This document shows, in pieces, positions 1 through 8,214 of a stretch of DNA of 64,000 bases (within the stretch, counting starts at the first letter, position 1; every line of letters begins with the position of its first letter). Source of the stretch: Janibacter corallicola NBRC 107790 (GTDB lineage: Bacteria > Actinomycetota > Actinomycetes > Actinomycetales > Dermatophilaceae); contig NZ_BCSR01000002.1 in NCBI RefSeq assembly GCF_001570965.1, positions 62,001 through 126,000 on the forward strand, read 5' to 3'. Made by a program: the position numbers and the translations under genes. Below the pieces are notes generated by a model, which worked only from the letters and a program-made list of their open reading frames with translations, had not been told where the DNA came from and did not search any database.

Positions 1-94
1 GGCCCACGACGCGGGCACGGGTCGCCAGGGAGGCCACGAGCGCCCCGACGAGGGCGCCGAGCACCAGGCCGGTCAACAGGGTCGTGATGTCCAT
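1..94 (-). CDS. rmuC: RmuC-like DNA recombination protein, N-terminal fragment
   Basis: Only the first 31 codons lie in the window; the gene runs off the left edge on the minus strand. The visible protein begins MDITTLLTGLVLGALVGALV and is one hydrophobic N-terminal helix followed by arginines. This is the usual start of RmuC, a membrane-anchored coiled-coil protein with a nuclease-like core that limits inversions at short repeats. The assignment rests on this short N-terminus and on the nearby ychF, a frequent rmuC neighbour in actinobacteria (from memory). Other single-helix membrane proteins cannot be excluded. Confidence 0.45.
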   Translation of the reverse strand, partial: MDITTLLTGLVLGALVGALVASLATRARVVG

Positions 95-147
95 GTCGTC
101 AGCCAATCACCAGGCACCGACAACGCCGGGACCTCTGCGGGTGCCGG

Positions 148-1806
148 TCAGAAGGGCGGCTCCTCGGGCAGGGACCCGGCCGTCGTCCCCACCAGTGGGG
201 ACGAAGCGTTGGTCCCCACGGGCGGGGACGAAGGGGGAGCGCCGCCCCCTCCGTCATCGGCCACCGAGTGCACCGGGAAGGTGAAGGCGACCGTCCCGCC
301 CGGGGTCACCCACTCGGTCCTGCCGTCCTCGGCGAGGCGGTGGCTCCAGCGGCCGGAGTGCTTCACCCGGTGGTGGTGCCGGCAGAGGGCGGAGAGGTTG
401 GCCGGGCTCGTCTCGCCCGCGGGCCACGGGGTCGCGTGGTCCACGTCCGCCTTCCACCCCAGGCGCGTGGTGTGCACCGGCCGGTCGCAGCCCCACATCC
501 GGCAGGTGCCGTCGCGCGCCGCGACGAAGTCCCGCTGCGCCGTCGGGACCGCGTACCGCGGGCTGCGCGTCTCCAGCAGGGTGCCCGTGCGGGCGTCGAG
601 CAGGGCCCGGGAGACCCGGGTGTCGAGCCGGCTCGTGATGGCGGCGACGACGTCCGGCGGGACGAAGCCGACGCCCGGGATCATCGTCCCCGACATCCAC
701 GCGGCCGGGCCCTCCGGCCCCAGCAGGCCCAGTGCCTGGGAGGTGACACCGGGGAGCCACTCCTCGGCAAGCACCTCCACCGCGTCGGCCCTCGAACCGA
801 AGACGATCCGGGAGGTGGGACTGCTCCGGCCGTGGCAGCGGCACTCGTCCCCACCCGCGGGGGCGAAGGTCAGCCGCGAGGCCGCCGAGGCGATGACCGG
901 GATGCCCAGCCGCACCTCGGCCCGGACCTCGACACCCCGCAGGGCCAGGTCGGCCAGACCGAGGGCACGGGCGGTGCCGACGGGCAGGTCCGGATCCGTC
1001 TCGCGGCGCAGCCGGGCGGCCTCGTCCACGGCCGACTTCAGCGCGGCCCCGATCTCCGTCGGCAGGGTGGCCGAGAGCTCGCTCGTGCCGATGGCTCCCG
1101 GCTCGGTGCGCACGTCGAGCCGTTCCCTGCGGTTGGCCTCCGCCCGCTGCCGGATCAGCTCCGGCTCGAGGCGGGTGACGAGCCGGCGACAGGTCTTGGC
1201 GACCTCGTGCGGCTCCATCTCGGCGATCCGGGTCGAGCCGGGGCGCCCGCGCCGCTCGGCGAGCAGGTGGGCGACGATCGCCGCCGTCGTCCCCGGGTCG
1301 GTGTCCCGGGTGTGCCGATGGACCTGCTCCAGCGCCCGCCGGCACACCTGCCCCTCGGCCATGAGCGTCGCGACGTCGGCGAGGTCGGTCGCAGCGCGGG
1401 CCGCCAGCTCGCACCGCCGCGTGGCCTCGTTCGGCCGGACACCGATGGCCAGCGCGACCGTGTCCGGAGCCATCTCGGCCACCCGTCCCGCCTCGAGGCG
1501 CACGTCGCGGTAGAACCCGTCGGGCCCGCGTTCCTCACCGCGGCGACCGACCTCCGCCACGAGGGCCAGCTCGAGGGCGTCGGCGGACCGACGCGCGGCC
1601 TCGGTCGCGACCAACATCTCCTCGAGGCCCGCGTCGTCCAGCGCGACCGCGTCCGTCAGGGCGTCCTCCCGGGTGTCCCGGAACAGTCCCTTCGCGATAG
1701 CCAACGGGCCCCTCGTGGTCTCGGGGGCGGGCGGGCCCCCTTCGTCCCCCTCCTGCCGGGTGCTCCCCGCTCCCGGCGCTCCGGTGTCGATGTCGGTGAC
1801 CGTCAT
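148..1806 (-). CDS. DUF222 / 13E12-type HNH endonuclease
   Basis: Long N-terminal DUF222 domain (about residues 30-380) followed by an HNH nuclease module. The module shows CRMWGCDRP, a DVDHATPW segment and an LCRHHHRVKH segment, which together supply the Zn/metal ligands and the catalytic histidine. This is the 13E12 REP family, common in multiple copies in actinobacteria; its biological role is unknown. I chose the ATG at 1806 because GAGAGGGG lies just upstream; in-frame starts reach back to 1869. The C-terminus carries short SSPPVGT-like repeats encoded by GTCCCCAC..GTGGGGAC units. The gene is followed by the start of the rmuC-like gene. Confidence 0.85.
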   Translation of the reverse strand: MTVTDIDTGAPGAGSTRQEGDEGGPPAPETTRGPLAIAKGLFRDTREDALTDAVALDDAGLEEMLVATEAARRSADALELALVAEVGRRGEERGPDGFYRDVRLEAGRVAEMAPDTVALAIGVRPNEATRRCELAARAATDLADVATLMAEGQVCRRALEQVHRHTRDTDPGTTAAIVAHLLAERRGRPGSTRIAEMEPHEVAKTCRRLVTRLEPELIRQRAEANRRERLDVRTEPGAIGTSELSATLPTEIGAALKSAVDEAARLRRETDPDLPVGTARALGLADLALRGVEVRAEVRLGIPVIASAASRLTFAPAGGDECRCHGRSSPTSRIVFGSRADAVEVLAEEWLPGVTSQALGLLGPEGPAAWMSGTMIPGVGFVPPDVVAAITSRLDTRVSRALLDARTGTLLETRSPRYAVPTAQRDFVAARDGTCRMWGCDRPVHTTRLGWKADVDHATPWPAGETSPANLSALCRHHHRVKHSGRWSHRLAEDGRTEWVTPGGTVAFTFPVHSVADDGGGGAPPSSPPVGTNASSPLVGTTAGSLPEEPPF

Positions 1807-1915
1807 GGTCACCACCCCTCTCATGACTTTTCGAACACGTGTACCCATGGTGGTGGTCGGCACCGACAACGCACCCGTCCGAGACCAAGGGGTCAGCGGT
1901 GTCGGACGCGCCGGG

Positions 1916-1921
1916 TAGCCT
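1916..1921 (+). promoter_or_regulatory. -10 box of a probable leaderless promoter (Nudix gene)
   Basis: TAGCCT followed by 7 bases and the ATG at 1929. The spacing puts the transcription start on the start codon itself. It argues for the ATG at 1929 over the GTG at 1899. Confidence 0.5.
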
Positions 1922-1928
1922 CGGTGGC

Positions 1929-2486
1929 ATGACCCCGCAGGAGCCGACCGAGGACGAGGTCAAGGAGGTCACCGCAGCACCGGATCTCGGCACCGAGCGC
2001 GGCCGACTGGCCTTCAACAAGGTGCTCAACTCCCGACTGCCGAAGAAGCGGATCATCGCCCAGGGCCTGCTGCGCACGGACGGGGACCGGGTGCTGCTGT
2101 GCCGACTGACCTACAAGCAGGCGTGGGACCTGCCCGGCGGCGTCGTCGACCCCGGGGAGTCGCCCGCCGACTGCGTCGCGCGCGAGATCCGCGAGGAGCT
2201 CGGCATCGAGGTCACCGTCGGGAGGCTGCTCGCCGTCAACTGGCTGCCGCCCTACCGGGGCTGGGACGACGCCCTCCTGTGCCTCTTCGACCTCGGCCAC
2301 GCACCCGAGGCACTCGTCGAGGAGATGACCTTCGAGCCGCGGGAGATCCGGTCCGTCCACTGGGCCGACGCCGAGACCATCGACGCGAACGTCGCGCCGT
2401 ACACCGCACGGATGATCAGCGAGGTCGCGATGGGCCACCGGGAGCAGGTCGCCTACCTGGAGAACTCTGCCGGGCGTGGGGCATGA
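1929..2486 (+). CDS. Nudix hydrolase
   Basis: A complete Nudix box (GX5EX7REUXEEXGU) spans residues 71-93: G71, E77, R85, E86, E89, E90, G92. It binds Mg2+ and hydrolyses a nucleoside diphosphate linked to another moiety; the substrate cannot be told from sequence. The domain is preceded by about 40 residues rich in charge. The start ATG at 1929 has a -10 box 7 bases upstream. The alternative GTG at 1899 has an AAGGGG sequence before it and would add 10 residues. The stop overlaps the ATG of the following small membrane protein (ATGA), so the two are probably co-translated. Confidence 0.85.
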   Translation: MTPQEPTEDEVKEVTAAPDLGTERGRLAFNKVLNSRLPKKRIIAQGLLRTDGDRVLLCRLTYKQAWDLPGGVVDPGESPADCVAREIREELGIEVTVGRLLAVNWLPPYRGWDDALLCLFDLGHAPEALVEEMTFEPREIRSVHWADAETIDANVAPYTARMISEVAMGHREQVAYLENSAGRGA

Positions 2487-2716
2487 GCCGCACGCCACCG
2501 CCGTCGCTCTTCCAGATGTGGGGGCGGGAGACGGTCAAGGACATGGTCCTGATCGTCGCGTCGATCCCCGTGATCGTGTGCCTCTGCTACGTCCTCGTGC
2601 TCGCGGTCGACGGCGGGCACTGGTGGCGGCTGATCGGGCTGCTCGTGCTCTTCGTCGTGATCTGGTGGGTGCTGCGGATCCTGCTGCTGCGCTGGGTGGC
2701 GGCCGGGCGCGGTTGA
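2483..2716 (+). CDS. small two-helix membrane protein
   Basis: A 77-residue protein beginning MSRTPPPSLFQMWGRETVKD. It has two hydrophobic stretches (about residues 20-40 and 47-65) separated by a short DGGHWW loop, and a basic C-terminus ending RWVAAGRG. The start overlaps the Nudix stop codon as ATGA, which supports translation. No family is recognised. It probably sits in the cytoplasmic membrane; function unknown. Confidence 0.65.
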   Translation: MSRTPPPSLFQMWGRETVKDMVLIVASIPVIVCLCYVLVLAVDGGHWWRLIGLLVLFVVIWWVLRILLLRWVAAGRG

Positions 2717-2770
2717 CCGGGGTCGCAGGCGGGTAGACGGCTGGGACACGACCCCGACGAAGGGAGACCC

Positions 2771-4009
2771 ATGCTTCCCGCGCTGCCCGGTGCCGACAGC
2801 ACGATCGGCTTCCTCCGGGAGGGCTACACCTTCATCTCCCGGCGGTGCGACCGGCTCGGGACCGACGGTTTCCGGACCCGGTTGGTCGGGCGCCCGGTGA
2901 CCTGCCTGCGCGGTGCGGAGGCGGCCGCGAGGTTCTACGGCGGTGGCCGCTTCACCCGCGCCGGCGCGATGCCCCCGACAGTCGTCCACCTGCTCCAGGA
3001 CGAGGGGAGCGTCCAGACGCTCCACGACGAGGACCACCGGCAGCGCAAGGGGATGTTCCTGGACTCTCTGCAGGGCCCCGCCGCCGCGCGCCTGCCGGAG
3101 GTGTTCGCGCACGAGTGGTCCCAGGCCCTGAGCCGGTGGCAGGTCGCGGACGAGGTGGTGCTGCACGAGGAGATGACCGAGGTGCTCACCCGGACCGGCG
3201 CGTCGTGGTGCGGCATCCCGGCGGACGAGCTGGACGCCACGCGCCGGACCCGCGAGCTCGCGGGGATGGTGAGCAGGGCGGGCAGCTTCGGCCCGGCGAA
3301 CTGGGCCGCGCAGCTGGCCCGTCGCCGGACCGAGACCTGGGCCGCGGACCTGGTCTCCCGGGTGCGCGCGGGGGATCTCCTTCCTCCTGAGGGCAGCTTC
3401 CTGCGCGTCCTCGCCGACCACGAGGACCTCGGCGGGGAGCGGCTGGAGCCGGACACCGCAGCGGTCGAGCTGCTCAACGTCCTGCGACCCGTCGTGGCGG
3501 TCAGCCGGTTCGTCGTCTTCGCCGCGCTCGCGCTGCTGCGTCACCCTCGCTGGCGGGAGCAGCTCGCGTCGGGTGACGAGACCGACCTGCGCCCCTTCGT
3601 CCAGGAGGTGCGCCGGCGCTATCCCTTCTTCCCCGTCATCGGAGGACGGGCCCGCGAGGCCTTCGAGTGGTACGGGCACCCCTTCGCGGCGGGGGACTGG
3701 GTGCTCCTGGACCTCTACGGGACCAACCACGACCCCCGCGCCTGGGAAGATCCCGAGGCCTTCGTGCCGGAGCGCTTCCGCGGACGGACCGGCCATCCCG
3801 AGTCGCTCGTGCCGCAGGGCGGCGGACGCTACGAGGACGACCACCGTTGCCCCGGTGAGCCGGCGACCATCGCGCTCATGGAGGAGGCGGTGCGCCAGCT
3901 CACCCGGCGCATGCACTACCGCGTGCCCGCCCAGGACCTCACCGTCGACCTGCGCCGGATGCCCGCCCTGCCGCGGTCCGGCTTCGTCATCCGGGAGGTG
4001 AGCAGGTGA
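2771..4009 (+). CDS. CYP152-family cytochrome P450 (fatty-acid peroxygenase type)
   Basis: A 412-residue P450 with the heme loop PQGGGRYEDDHRCPGE; the axial cysteine is C360. The I-helix carries R239-P240 (LNVLRPVVAVSRF) in place of the usual acid-alcohol pair. That is the CYP152 hallmark: the substrate carboxylate pairs with the arginine, and H2O2 replaces O2 and a redox partner. The position that is His85 in the decarboxylase OleT and Gln85 in the hydroxylase P450-BSbeta aligns here with Q82 (GSVQTL), which points to hydroxylation rather than alkene formation. The start is set by AAGGGAG five bases upstream. No ferredoxin or reductase gene is adjacent, consistent with peroxide use. Confidence 0.88.
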   Translation: MLPALPGADSTIGFLREGYTFISRRCDRLGTDGFRTRLVGRPVTCLRGAEAAARFYGGGRFTRAGAMPPTVVHLLQDEGSVQTLHDEDHRQRKGMFLDSLQGPAAARLPEVFAHEWSQALSRWQVADEVVLHEEMTEVLTRTGASWCGIPADELDATRRTRELAGMVSRAGSFGPANWAAQLARRRTETWAADLVSRVRAGDLLPPEGSFLRVLADHEDLGGERLEPDTAAVELLNVLRPVVAVSRFVVFAALALLRHPRWREQLASGDETDLRPFVQEVRRRYPFFPVIGGRAREAFEWYGHPFAAGDWVLLDLYGTNHDPRAWEDPEAFVPERFRGRTGHPESLVPQGGGRYEDDHRCPGEPATIALMEEAVRQLTRRMHYRVPAQDLTVDLRRMPALPRSGFVIREVSR

Positions 4010-4070
4010 CCGGTCGGCGCAGGGCCGATTCGCCCCCTTCGTGACGCGCTCCGGAGGTGCCCGCGCTGGG

Positions 4071-4076
4071 TAGCAT
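4071..4076 (+). promoter_or_regulatory. -10 box of a probable leaderless promoter
   Basis: TAGCAT, 7 bases before the ATG at 4084; no Shine-Dalgarno sequence is present. Confidence 0.5.
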
Positions 4077-4083
4077 GCGGCGC

Positions 4084-4452
4084 ATGCAGTCGTTGGACAT
4101 CAGGTACAGCCGGGCCATGGCCGTTGCCGGGCTCGTCGTCGGCATCCTCCTCATGGCCACGTCGGTGCTCACCCAGGCGTGGATCTCGCTCGCCGCAGGG
4201 GCGGTGCTGACCGTGCTGGGGATCCTCACCCTCGTCAACCCGATGGTGCGGATCACTCCGGAGGAGGTGCAGCTGCGCAACCCGCTGGGCATGGTCCTCA
4301 AGCGCTACCCGGTCACCTCGCCGCAGGACCTGGTCATCGACGGCAAGACGTTGCGGCACGTGCCGACGAACAAGCGGATCGTCTCCCTCGGCCTCGGCAT
4401 CAACAAGGACGACGTGGCCAGTCTGCGAGCGCAGCTCGGCGTCGCGTCCTGA
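4084..4452 (+). CDS. two-helix membrane protein with PH-like tail
   Basis: A protein of about 122 residues beginning MQSLDIRYS. Two hydrophobic helices (about residues 10-28 and 32-50) are followed by a soluble part starting RITPEEVQLRNPLG, resembling the beta-rich PH-like tails of small actinobacterial membrane proteins. No specific family is recognised. The ATG at 4084 is preferred over upstream in-frame codons because a TAGCAT -10 box lies 7 bases before it. It stands alone between the P450 and ychF. Function unknown. Confidence 0.65.
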   Translation: MQSLDIRYSRAMAVAGLVVGILLMATSVLTQAWISLAAGAVLTVLGILTLVNPMVRITPEEVQLRNPLGMVLKRYPVTSPQDLVIDGKTLRHVPTNKRIVSLGLGINKDDVASLRAQLGVAS

Positions 4453-4505
4453 CCCGGCTCCCCGGCCGGCCCTCGGGCGGTTCGTCGCCCCCTTCGCTCC
4501 GGCGG

Positions 4506-4511
4506 TAGACT
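4506..4511 (+). promoter_or_regulatory. -10 box upstream of ychF
   Basis: TAGACT lies 9 bases before the GTG start at 4521. The leader would be 2-3 bases or none, and no Shine-Dalgarno sequence is seen. Confidence 0.45.
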
Positions 4512-4520
4512 CCCGATCCC

Positions 4521-5606
4521 GTGGCACTCACCATCGGAATCGTCGGTCTCCCCAACGTCGGCAAGTCGACGATGTTCAACGCCCTGACCAAGAACACCGT
4601 CCTCGCCGCGAACTACCCCTTCGCGACCATCGAGCCCAATGTCGGTGTCGTTCCGCTGCCGGATCCCCGCCTCGGGCGGCTCGCGGAGATCTTCGCCAGC
4701 GAGAAGATCCTGCCCGCCACCGTCTCCTTCGTCGACATCGCCGGGATCGTGCGCGGCGCCAGCGAAGGGGAGGGGCTGGGGAACAAGTTCCTCGCCAACA
4801 TCCGCGAGGCTGACGCGATCTGCCAGGTGGTGCGCGCCTTCGAGGACGACGACGTCACCCACGTCGACGGACGGATCGACCCCGCCTCCGACATGGAGAC
4901 GATCAACACCGAGCTCGTGCTCGCCGACCTGCAGACCCTCGAGTCCGCGATCCCGCGGCTCGACAAGGAGGTCAAGGGCAAGAAGACGGACAAGTCCGTC
5001 CTCGACACCGCGGTCGCCGCCCGTGAGGTGCTCGAGGCCGGCGACACGCTTTTTGCGAAGGGGGCCGCCGGCGGGGTCGACATGGAGATCGCACGACAGC
5101 TCGGGCTGCTCACGACCAAGCCCTTCCTCTACGTCTTCAACGTCGACGAGGGCCAGCTGACCGACACCGAGCTGCAGGCCAAGTGGCAGGCGCTCGTGGA
5201 GCCGGCCGAGGCGATCTTCCTCAACGCCAAGCTGGAGTCGGAGGTCGCCGAGCTCGACGACGAGGACGCCCGGGAGCTGCTCGAGGGCGTCGGCATCGAC
5301 GAGCCGGGGCTGGACCAGTTGGCGCGCAAGGGCTTCAACACCCTGGGGCTGCAGACCTATCTGACCGCCGGACCGAAGGAGTCGCGGGCGTGGACGATCC
5401 ACCGCGGCGACACCGCCCCCAAGGCGGCCGGCGTGATCCACACCGACTTCGAGCGGGGCTTCATCAAGGCCGAGGTCGTCTCCTTCGATGACCTGGACCG
5501 GCTGGGGTCGATGAACGAGGCCAAGGCCGCCGGCAAGGTGCGCATGGAGGGCAAGGACTACGTCATGGTCGATGGTGACGTGGTGGAGTTCCGGTTCAAC
5601 GTCTAG
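4521..5606 (+). CDS. ychF: redox-regulated ATPase YchF (Obg-like)
   Basis: Full-length (361 residues) OBG-family P-loop NTPase. The G1 motif is GLPNVGKST near the N-terminus and G3 is [10 protein letters not shown]. The G4 position reads NVDE instead of NKxD, the known reason YchF prefers ATP over GTP. A coiled-coil insertion (about residues 130-200) and the C-terminal TGS-like domain, ending [16 protein letters not shown], are present. The protein binds ribosomes and acts in stress and translation control. Translation starts at GTG. The gene stands alone with its own promoter. Confidence 0.97.
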   Translation: MALTIGIVGLPNVGKSTMFNALTKNTVLAANYPFATIEPNVGVVPLPDPRLGRLAEIFASEKILPATVSFVDIAGIVRGASEGEGLGNKFLANIREADAICQVVRAFEDDDVTHVDGRIDPASDMETINTELVLADLQTLESAIPRLDKEVKGKKTDKSVLDTAVAAREVLEAGDTLFAKGAAGGVDMEIARQLGLLTTKPFLYVFNVDEGQLTDTELQAKWQALVEPAEAIFLNAKLESEVAELDDEDARELLEGVGIDEPGLDQLARKGFNTLGLQTYLTAGPKESRAWTIHRGDTAPKAAGVIHTDFERGFIKAEVVSFDDLDRLGSMNEAKAAGKVRMEGKDYVMVDGDVVEFRFNV

Positions 5607-5645
5607 CGTTATTGACGCTCGCCGGACCGAAGGAGGTGGAGATCG

Positions 5646-5900
5646 TTGACTACAAGCATCGGGGGATTCGGCATCACCCAGCACGAGCTCGCCGTGTCGA
5701 TCGGCGTCCCGCCCCGGCGGATCGACGAGATCGTGCACGGCAAGCGCGGAATCACGGCGGACACCGCTTTGCGGCTCGCGAAGTACTTCGGCACGTCGGC
5801 GGAGTTCTGGATCAATCTGCCGAGCCACTACGACCTCGACCGCGCCCAGGACCGGGCCGGGGAGCAGATCGACGCGATCAAGCCCTTGCAGGTCGCGTGA
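5646..5900 (+). CDS. higA: HigA-family antitoxin, N-terminally short
   Basis: An 84-residue HTH protein with the typical HigA core VSIGVPPRRIDEIVHGKRG and the TADTALRLAKYFGTSAEFW segment. Family members usually begin with an IHPGEILREEF-like helix before the GITQHELA segment. That part is missing here, and the protein starts (TTG) at TTSIGGFGITQHELA. An excellent AAGGAGG lies 9 bases upstream, so it could still be translated. No HigB toxin gene lies upstream; ychF ends 39 bases before. It is an orphan antitoxin, perhaps a relic. The stop overlaps the GTG of the next reading frame. Confidence 0.7.
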   Translation: MTTSIGGFGITQHELAVSIGVPPRRIDEIVHGKRGITADTALRLAKYFGTSAEFWINLPSHYDLDRAQDRAGEQIDAIKPLQVA

Positions 5901-6417
5901 CCGGTCAACTCATCGTCGTCTCCGGCCTCCCCGGGGTCGGGAAGACGAGCATCGCTGAGGCCGTCGCTGCGCAGACGGGGTCCGTCCACCTCTCCATCGA
6001 CGCGGTCGAGGAGGCGATCCTTGCCTGTGGTCTACCTCCCGGGTGGCAGGTCGGCGTCGCGGCGTACGAGGCGGCGCGTGCGATGGCGGAGCAGAACCTG
6101 CGGCTCGCTCACGATGTCGTCGTCGATGCTGTCAACGACAGCGAGGAGGCGCGGCAGACCTGGCGAACTGCGGCCGCCCGGACCGGCGCGCACATCGACT
6201 TCGTGACCTCGTGATCTCCGATGTGCAGGAGCACGAGCGGCGGCTCAGCAGCAGGGATCGTGGCCTTGTCCTGGTTGGTGAGCCGACCTGGGCAGACGTG
6301 CAGCGCCGTCGCGCCGAGTACGCCGCGTGGTCGGACGAGGTCCTGGAGCTCGACACATCTGCTCATGCTCCGGGCGAGATCGCGGAGACGCTCATTGCTC
6401 TCCTCGAGCAGCGATGA
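5897..6417 (+). pseudogene. frameshifted P-loop kinase (AAA family)
   Basis: The frame from GTG 5897 gives QLIVVSGLPGVGKTSIAEAV (Walker A GLPGVGKTS) and runs to a stop at 6214 after IDFVTS. The missing C-terminal half continues in another frame as LVISDVQEHERRLSSRDRG and PTWADVQRRRAEYAAW to the stop at 6417. Small ATP-dependent kinases of this type normally read straight through a VISD-x-EHxRR segment. A single-base loss around 6203-6212 would explain the break. GTGA overlap with higA suggests a former operon. A sequencing error is the alternative. The substrate is unknown. Confidence 0.7.
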
Positions 6418-6685
6418 TTTGTGACGCGGTTGGCTGTCCGATCCAAGACCCGGTCAGAGCCGCTTTCGCAGACGCGATCCTCGCCGCTTCAGCGTTCAGC
6501 AGGATGACCGGAAGTCATCGACTCGGTGAGAGCGGCCGCGTAGTTGCGCATCGAAGGTCGGTAGCACGCCCGCTCCGGCCTCGAATCCCATCGAGTCGTA
6601 CATGCCCGCGAGCTCGAACGCCGCCCTTCCGTCTGCAGCGGGTGCGTGCGAACGCGCAGATCCCCGCCGGATGGTGCTGGACCCG
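6418..6685. other. 268-base stretch without a confident gene
   Basis: No start, ribosome site or domain could be supported. On the minus strand a short open stretch reads AAFELAGMYDSMGFEAGAG and ends in a stop near 6501. It could be the tail of a decayed gene, but it has no start. GC is lower than in the flanking genes, as in the neighbouring higA/kinase patch. Confidence 0.4.
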
Positions 6686-7438
6686 TCAGGCGGGCGTGGG
6701 CAGCTTCGCGGTGCGACCGCCGTCGACCACGAGGACCTCGCCCGTGATGAAGGACGCCTGGTCGCTTGCCAGGAATGCGCTCGCCTGCCCGATGTCGCGG
6801 GGCCTGCCGAGCCTGCCGACAGGGTGCAGCCGGTGCAGCTCCGCTCGGGCGGCCTCGGGGTCGTCCATCGACGCGACGTACTTCTCGCTCAGGTCGGACT
6901 CGATCCACCCGGGTGCAATGGCGTTGCAGCGGACCCCGTGTGCGCCGAGATCGACGGCGAGTGCACGGGTCATCGCGTGCAGGCCGCCCTTCGAGGCCGC
7001 ATAGGCAGCGTGGCCGGGGTTCGCGCCCAGCCCCTCGATGGAACCGATGTTCACGACACTGCCGCCGTCGGCGAGATGGGGCAGCGCCGCCTGAGTGAGG
7101 AACAGTGGAGCACGGAGATTGACCGACATCGTCTGCTCCCACTCCGCCGGCACAGCATCGGCGGGATCGCGCTCGACCATGACACCGGCGCAGTTCACCA
7201 GGATGTCGAGCCGCCCGAAGGCGGCGATCGCGCTGTCGACCACCCCCGTGAAATCCGTGTCGCGGGAGAAGTCCGCTCCGACGTGGGCCACCCGCGCATC
7301 CGCAGCCAGCTCTGCGTCGAGGGGGGAGCGTTGCGCGACGAGGACACGCGCGCCTTGTTCGAGGAAGACCTCCACGATGCCCCGCCCGATGCCGCGCCCT
7401 CCGCCGGTGACGAGAGCGACCCTGTTCCTCAGATCCAT
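6686..7438 (-). CDS. SDR-family oxidoreductase
   Basis: Classical short-chain dehydrogenase of 250 residues. It has the NAD(P)-binding TGGGRGIGRG near the N-terminus, the NCAG motif, the catalytic serine in NIGSIEG, and YAASK with the catalytic Tyr and Lys. The C-terminus FITGEVLVVDGGRT is typical. It probably oxidises or reduces a hydroxy/keto group; the substrate is unknown. The ATG at 7438 (MDLRNRVALVTGG) is chosen because a TAGGCT -10 box lies 7 bases upstream. Longer in-frame starts would add an unconserved proline-rich leader. It is transcribed alone. Confidence 0.88.
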   Translation of the reverse strand: MDLRNRVALVTGGGRGIGRGIVEVFLEQGARVLVAQRSPLDAELAADARVAHVGADFSRDTDFTGVVDSAIAAFGRLDILVNCAGVMVERDPADAVPAEWEQTMSVNLRAPLFLTQAALPHLADGGSVVNIGSIEGLGANPGHAAYAASKGGLHAMTRALAVDLGAHGVRCNAIAPGWIESDLSEKYVASMDDPEAARAELHRLHPVGRLGRPRDIGQASAFLASDQASFITGEVLVVDGGRTAKLPTPA

Positions 7439-7445
7439 GCGTTTC

Positions 7446-7451
7446 AGCCTA
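7446..7451 (-). promoter_or_regulatory. -10 box of a probable leaderless promoter (SDR gene)
   Basis: On the minus strand TAGGCT precedes the ATG at 7438 by 7 bases. Confidence 0.5.
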
Positions 7452-7494
7452 GGCATGCGGGCAGGTGGCCGTGGGCCGACCCCGTGATCGTGGG

Positions 7495-7500
7495 TAGCAT
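7495..7500 (+). promoter_or_regulatory. -10 box for the membrane protein gene at 7510
   Basis: TAGCAT, 9 bases before the ATG at 7510. It lies about 45 bases from the divergent SDR -10 box. Confidence 0.45.
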
Positions 7501-7509
7501 CGTTCAGCG

Positions 7510-8148
7510 ATGCCGGGGGACGTGACGATGCAGGGCGCACTGCAGCAGCTGCGCGCCACGGGGAGGGTGCGGTTGCACGGACATCCCGCGTGGACCTCCC
7601 GGTTGCTGCGCGGCCTCACCCTCGTCCTCGTCGGGCTCATCGCTCTTGTGGCCGTCGGTGGGCTCGCCTTCGGGGTGGTCGTGATCGCCACCGGCGCCGT
7701 CGAGGTCACCGCGGCGACCATCTTGGGCCTTGCCATGGCGCTTGCCATGCTGACCCTCCTCATGGCCCTGGTGCTGTGGTGGCGTCGGAGCCTGAACCGC
7801 TACGCGCAGGTCGAGCTCCTGCCGGTGGTGCTCGACGCGTCCGGCCTGACGCTGCGGGGCGTCGGCCCGATCCCGTGGTGGGACTTCTGGCCGGCCGAGC
7901 ACCGGATGGTGCCCGCCGAGCACGACAGCGGGTACACGCGACGGGCCGTCATGCTCCTGACCCCGTCCGGCTTCCACAACGTCAACGTGGGGCTGCCGGA
8001 GCACCTGCGCTCCCGGATCTCGCCGGCACACGGACCCTTCTGGAACAAGCGGCACGAGTGGATCTACGTCCCGGGCGTGGCCGGTCTCGGTGAGGGCGAG
8101 GTCATGGGCCTCATCAACACCGCGCGGGCGATGTACACCGCCGGGTGA
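7510..8148 (+). CDS. membrane protein with PH-like C-terminus
   Basis: A 212-residue protein. A soluble N-terminus with LRATGRVRLHGH is followed by two transmembrane helices (about residues 35-58 and 68-90) and a cytosolic domain with SGLTLRGVGPIPWWDF, a pattern seen in small actinobacterial PH-like membrane proteins. No enzymatic motif is visible. It is divergent from the SDR gene, with a TAGCAT -10 box 9 bases upstream and no Shine-Dalgarno sequence. Function unknown. Confidence 0.7.
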   Translation: MPGDVTMQGALQQLRATGRVRLHGHPAWTSRLLRGLTLVLVGLIALVAVGGLAFGVVVIATGAVEVTAATILGLAMALAMLTLLMALVLWWRRSLNRYAQVELLPVVLDASGLTLRGVGPIPWWDFWPAEHRMVPAEHDSGYTRRAVMLLTPSGFHNVNVGLPEHLRSRISPAHGPFWNKRHEWIYVPGVAGLGEGEVMGLINTARAMYTAG

Positions 8149-8199
8149 CGGCGGTGCGCCCCTGAGACCTGATCTCACGTCCGGCCCCTCCGGCGCGTC

Positions 8200-8205
8200 T
8201 ACCGT
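8200..8205 (+). promoter_or_regulatory. -10 box upstream of ECF sigma gene
   Basis: TACCGT. Normal spacing puts the transcription start near 8212, so the ATG at 8215 is the first codon that fits; the GTG 8206 and ATG 8209 would lie upstream of the mRNA start. Confidence 0.45.
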
Positions 8206-8214
8206 GTGATGACG

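Noticed and set aside
1899-1928. GTG 1899 with AAGGGG upstream as the Nudix gene start
   Set aside because: Plausible, but the TAGCCT box 7 bases before ATG 1929 fits the leaderless pattern seen at many other genes, and the extra 10 residues are not conserved-looking.
6418-6685. Minus-strand AAFELAGMYDSMGFEAGAG stretch as a gene
   Set aside because: It has no start codon with a ribosome site and is too short to place in a family; kept only as a possible remnant.
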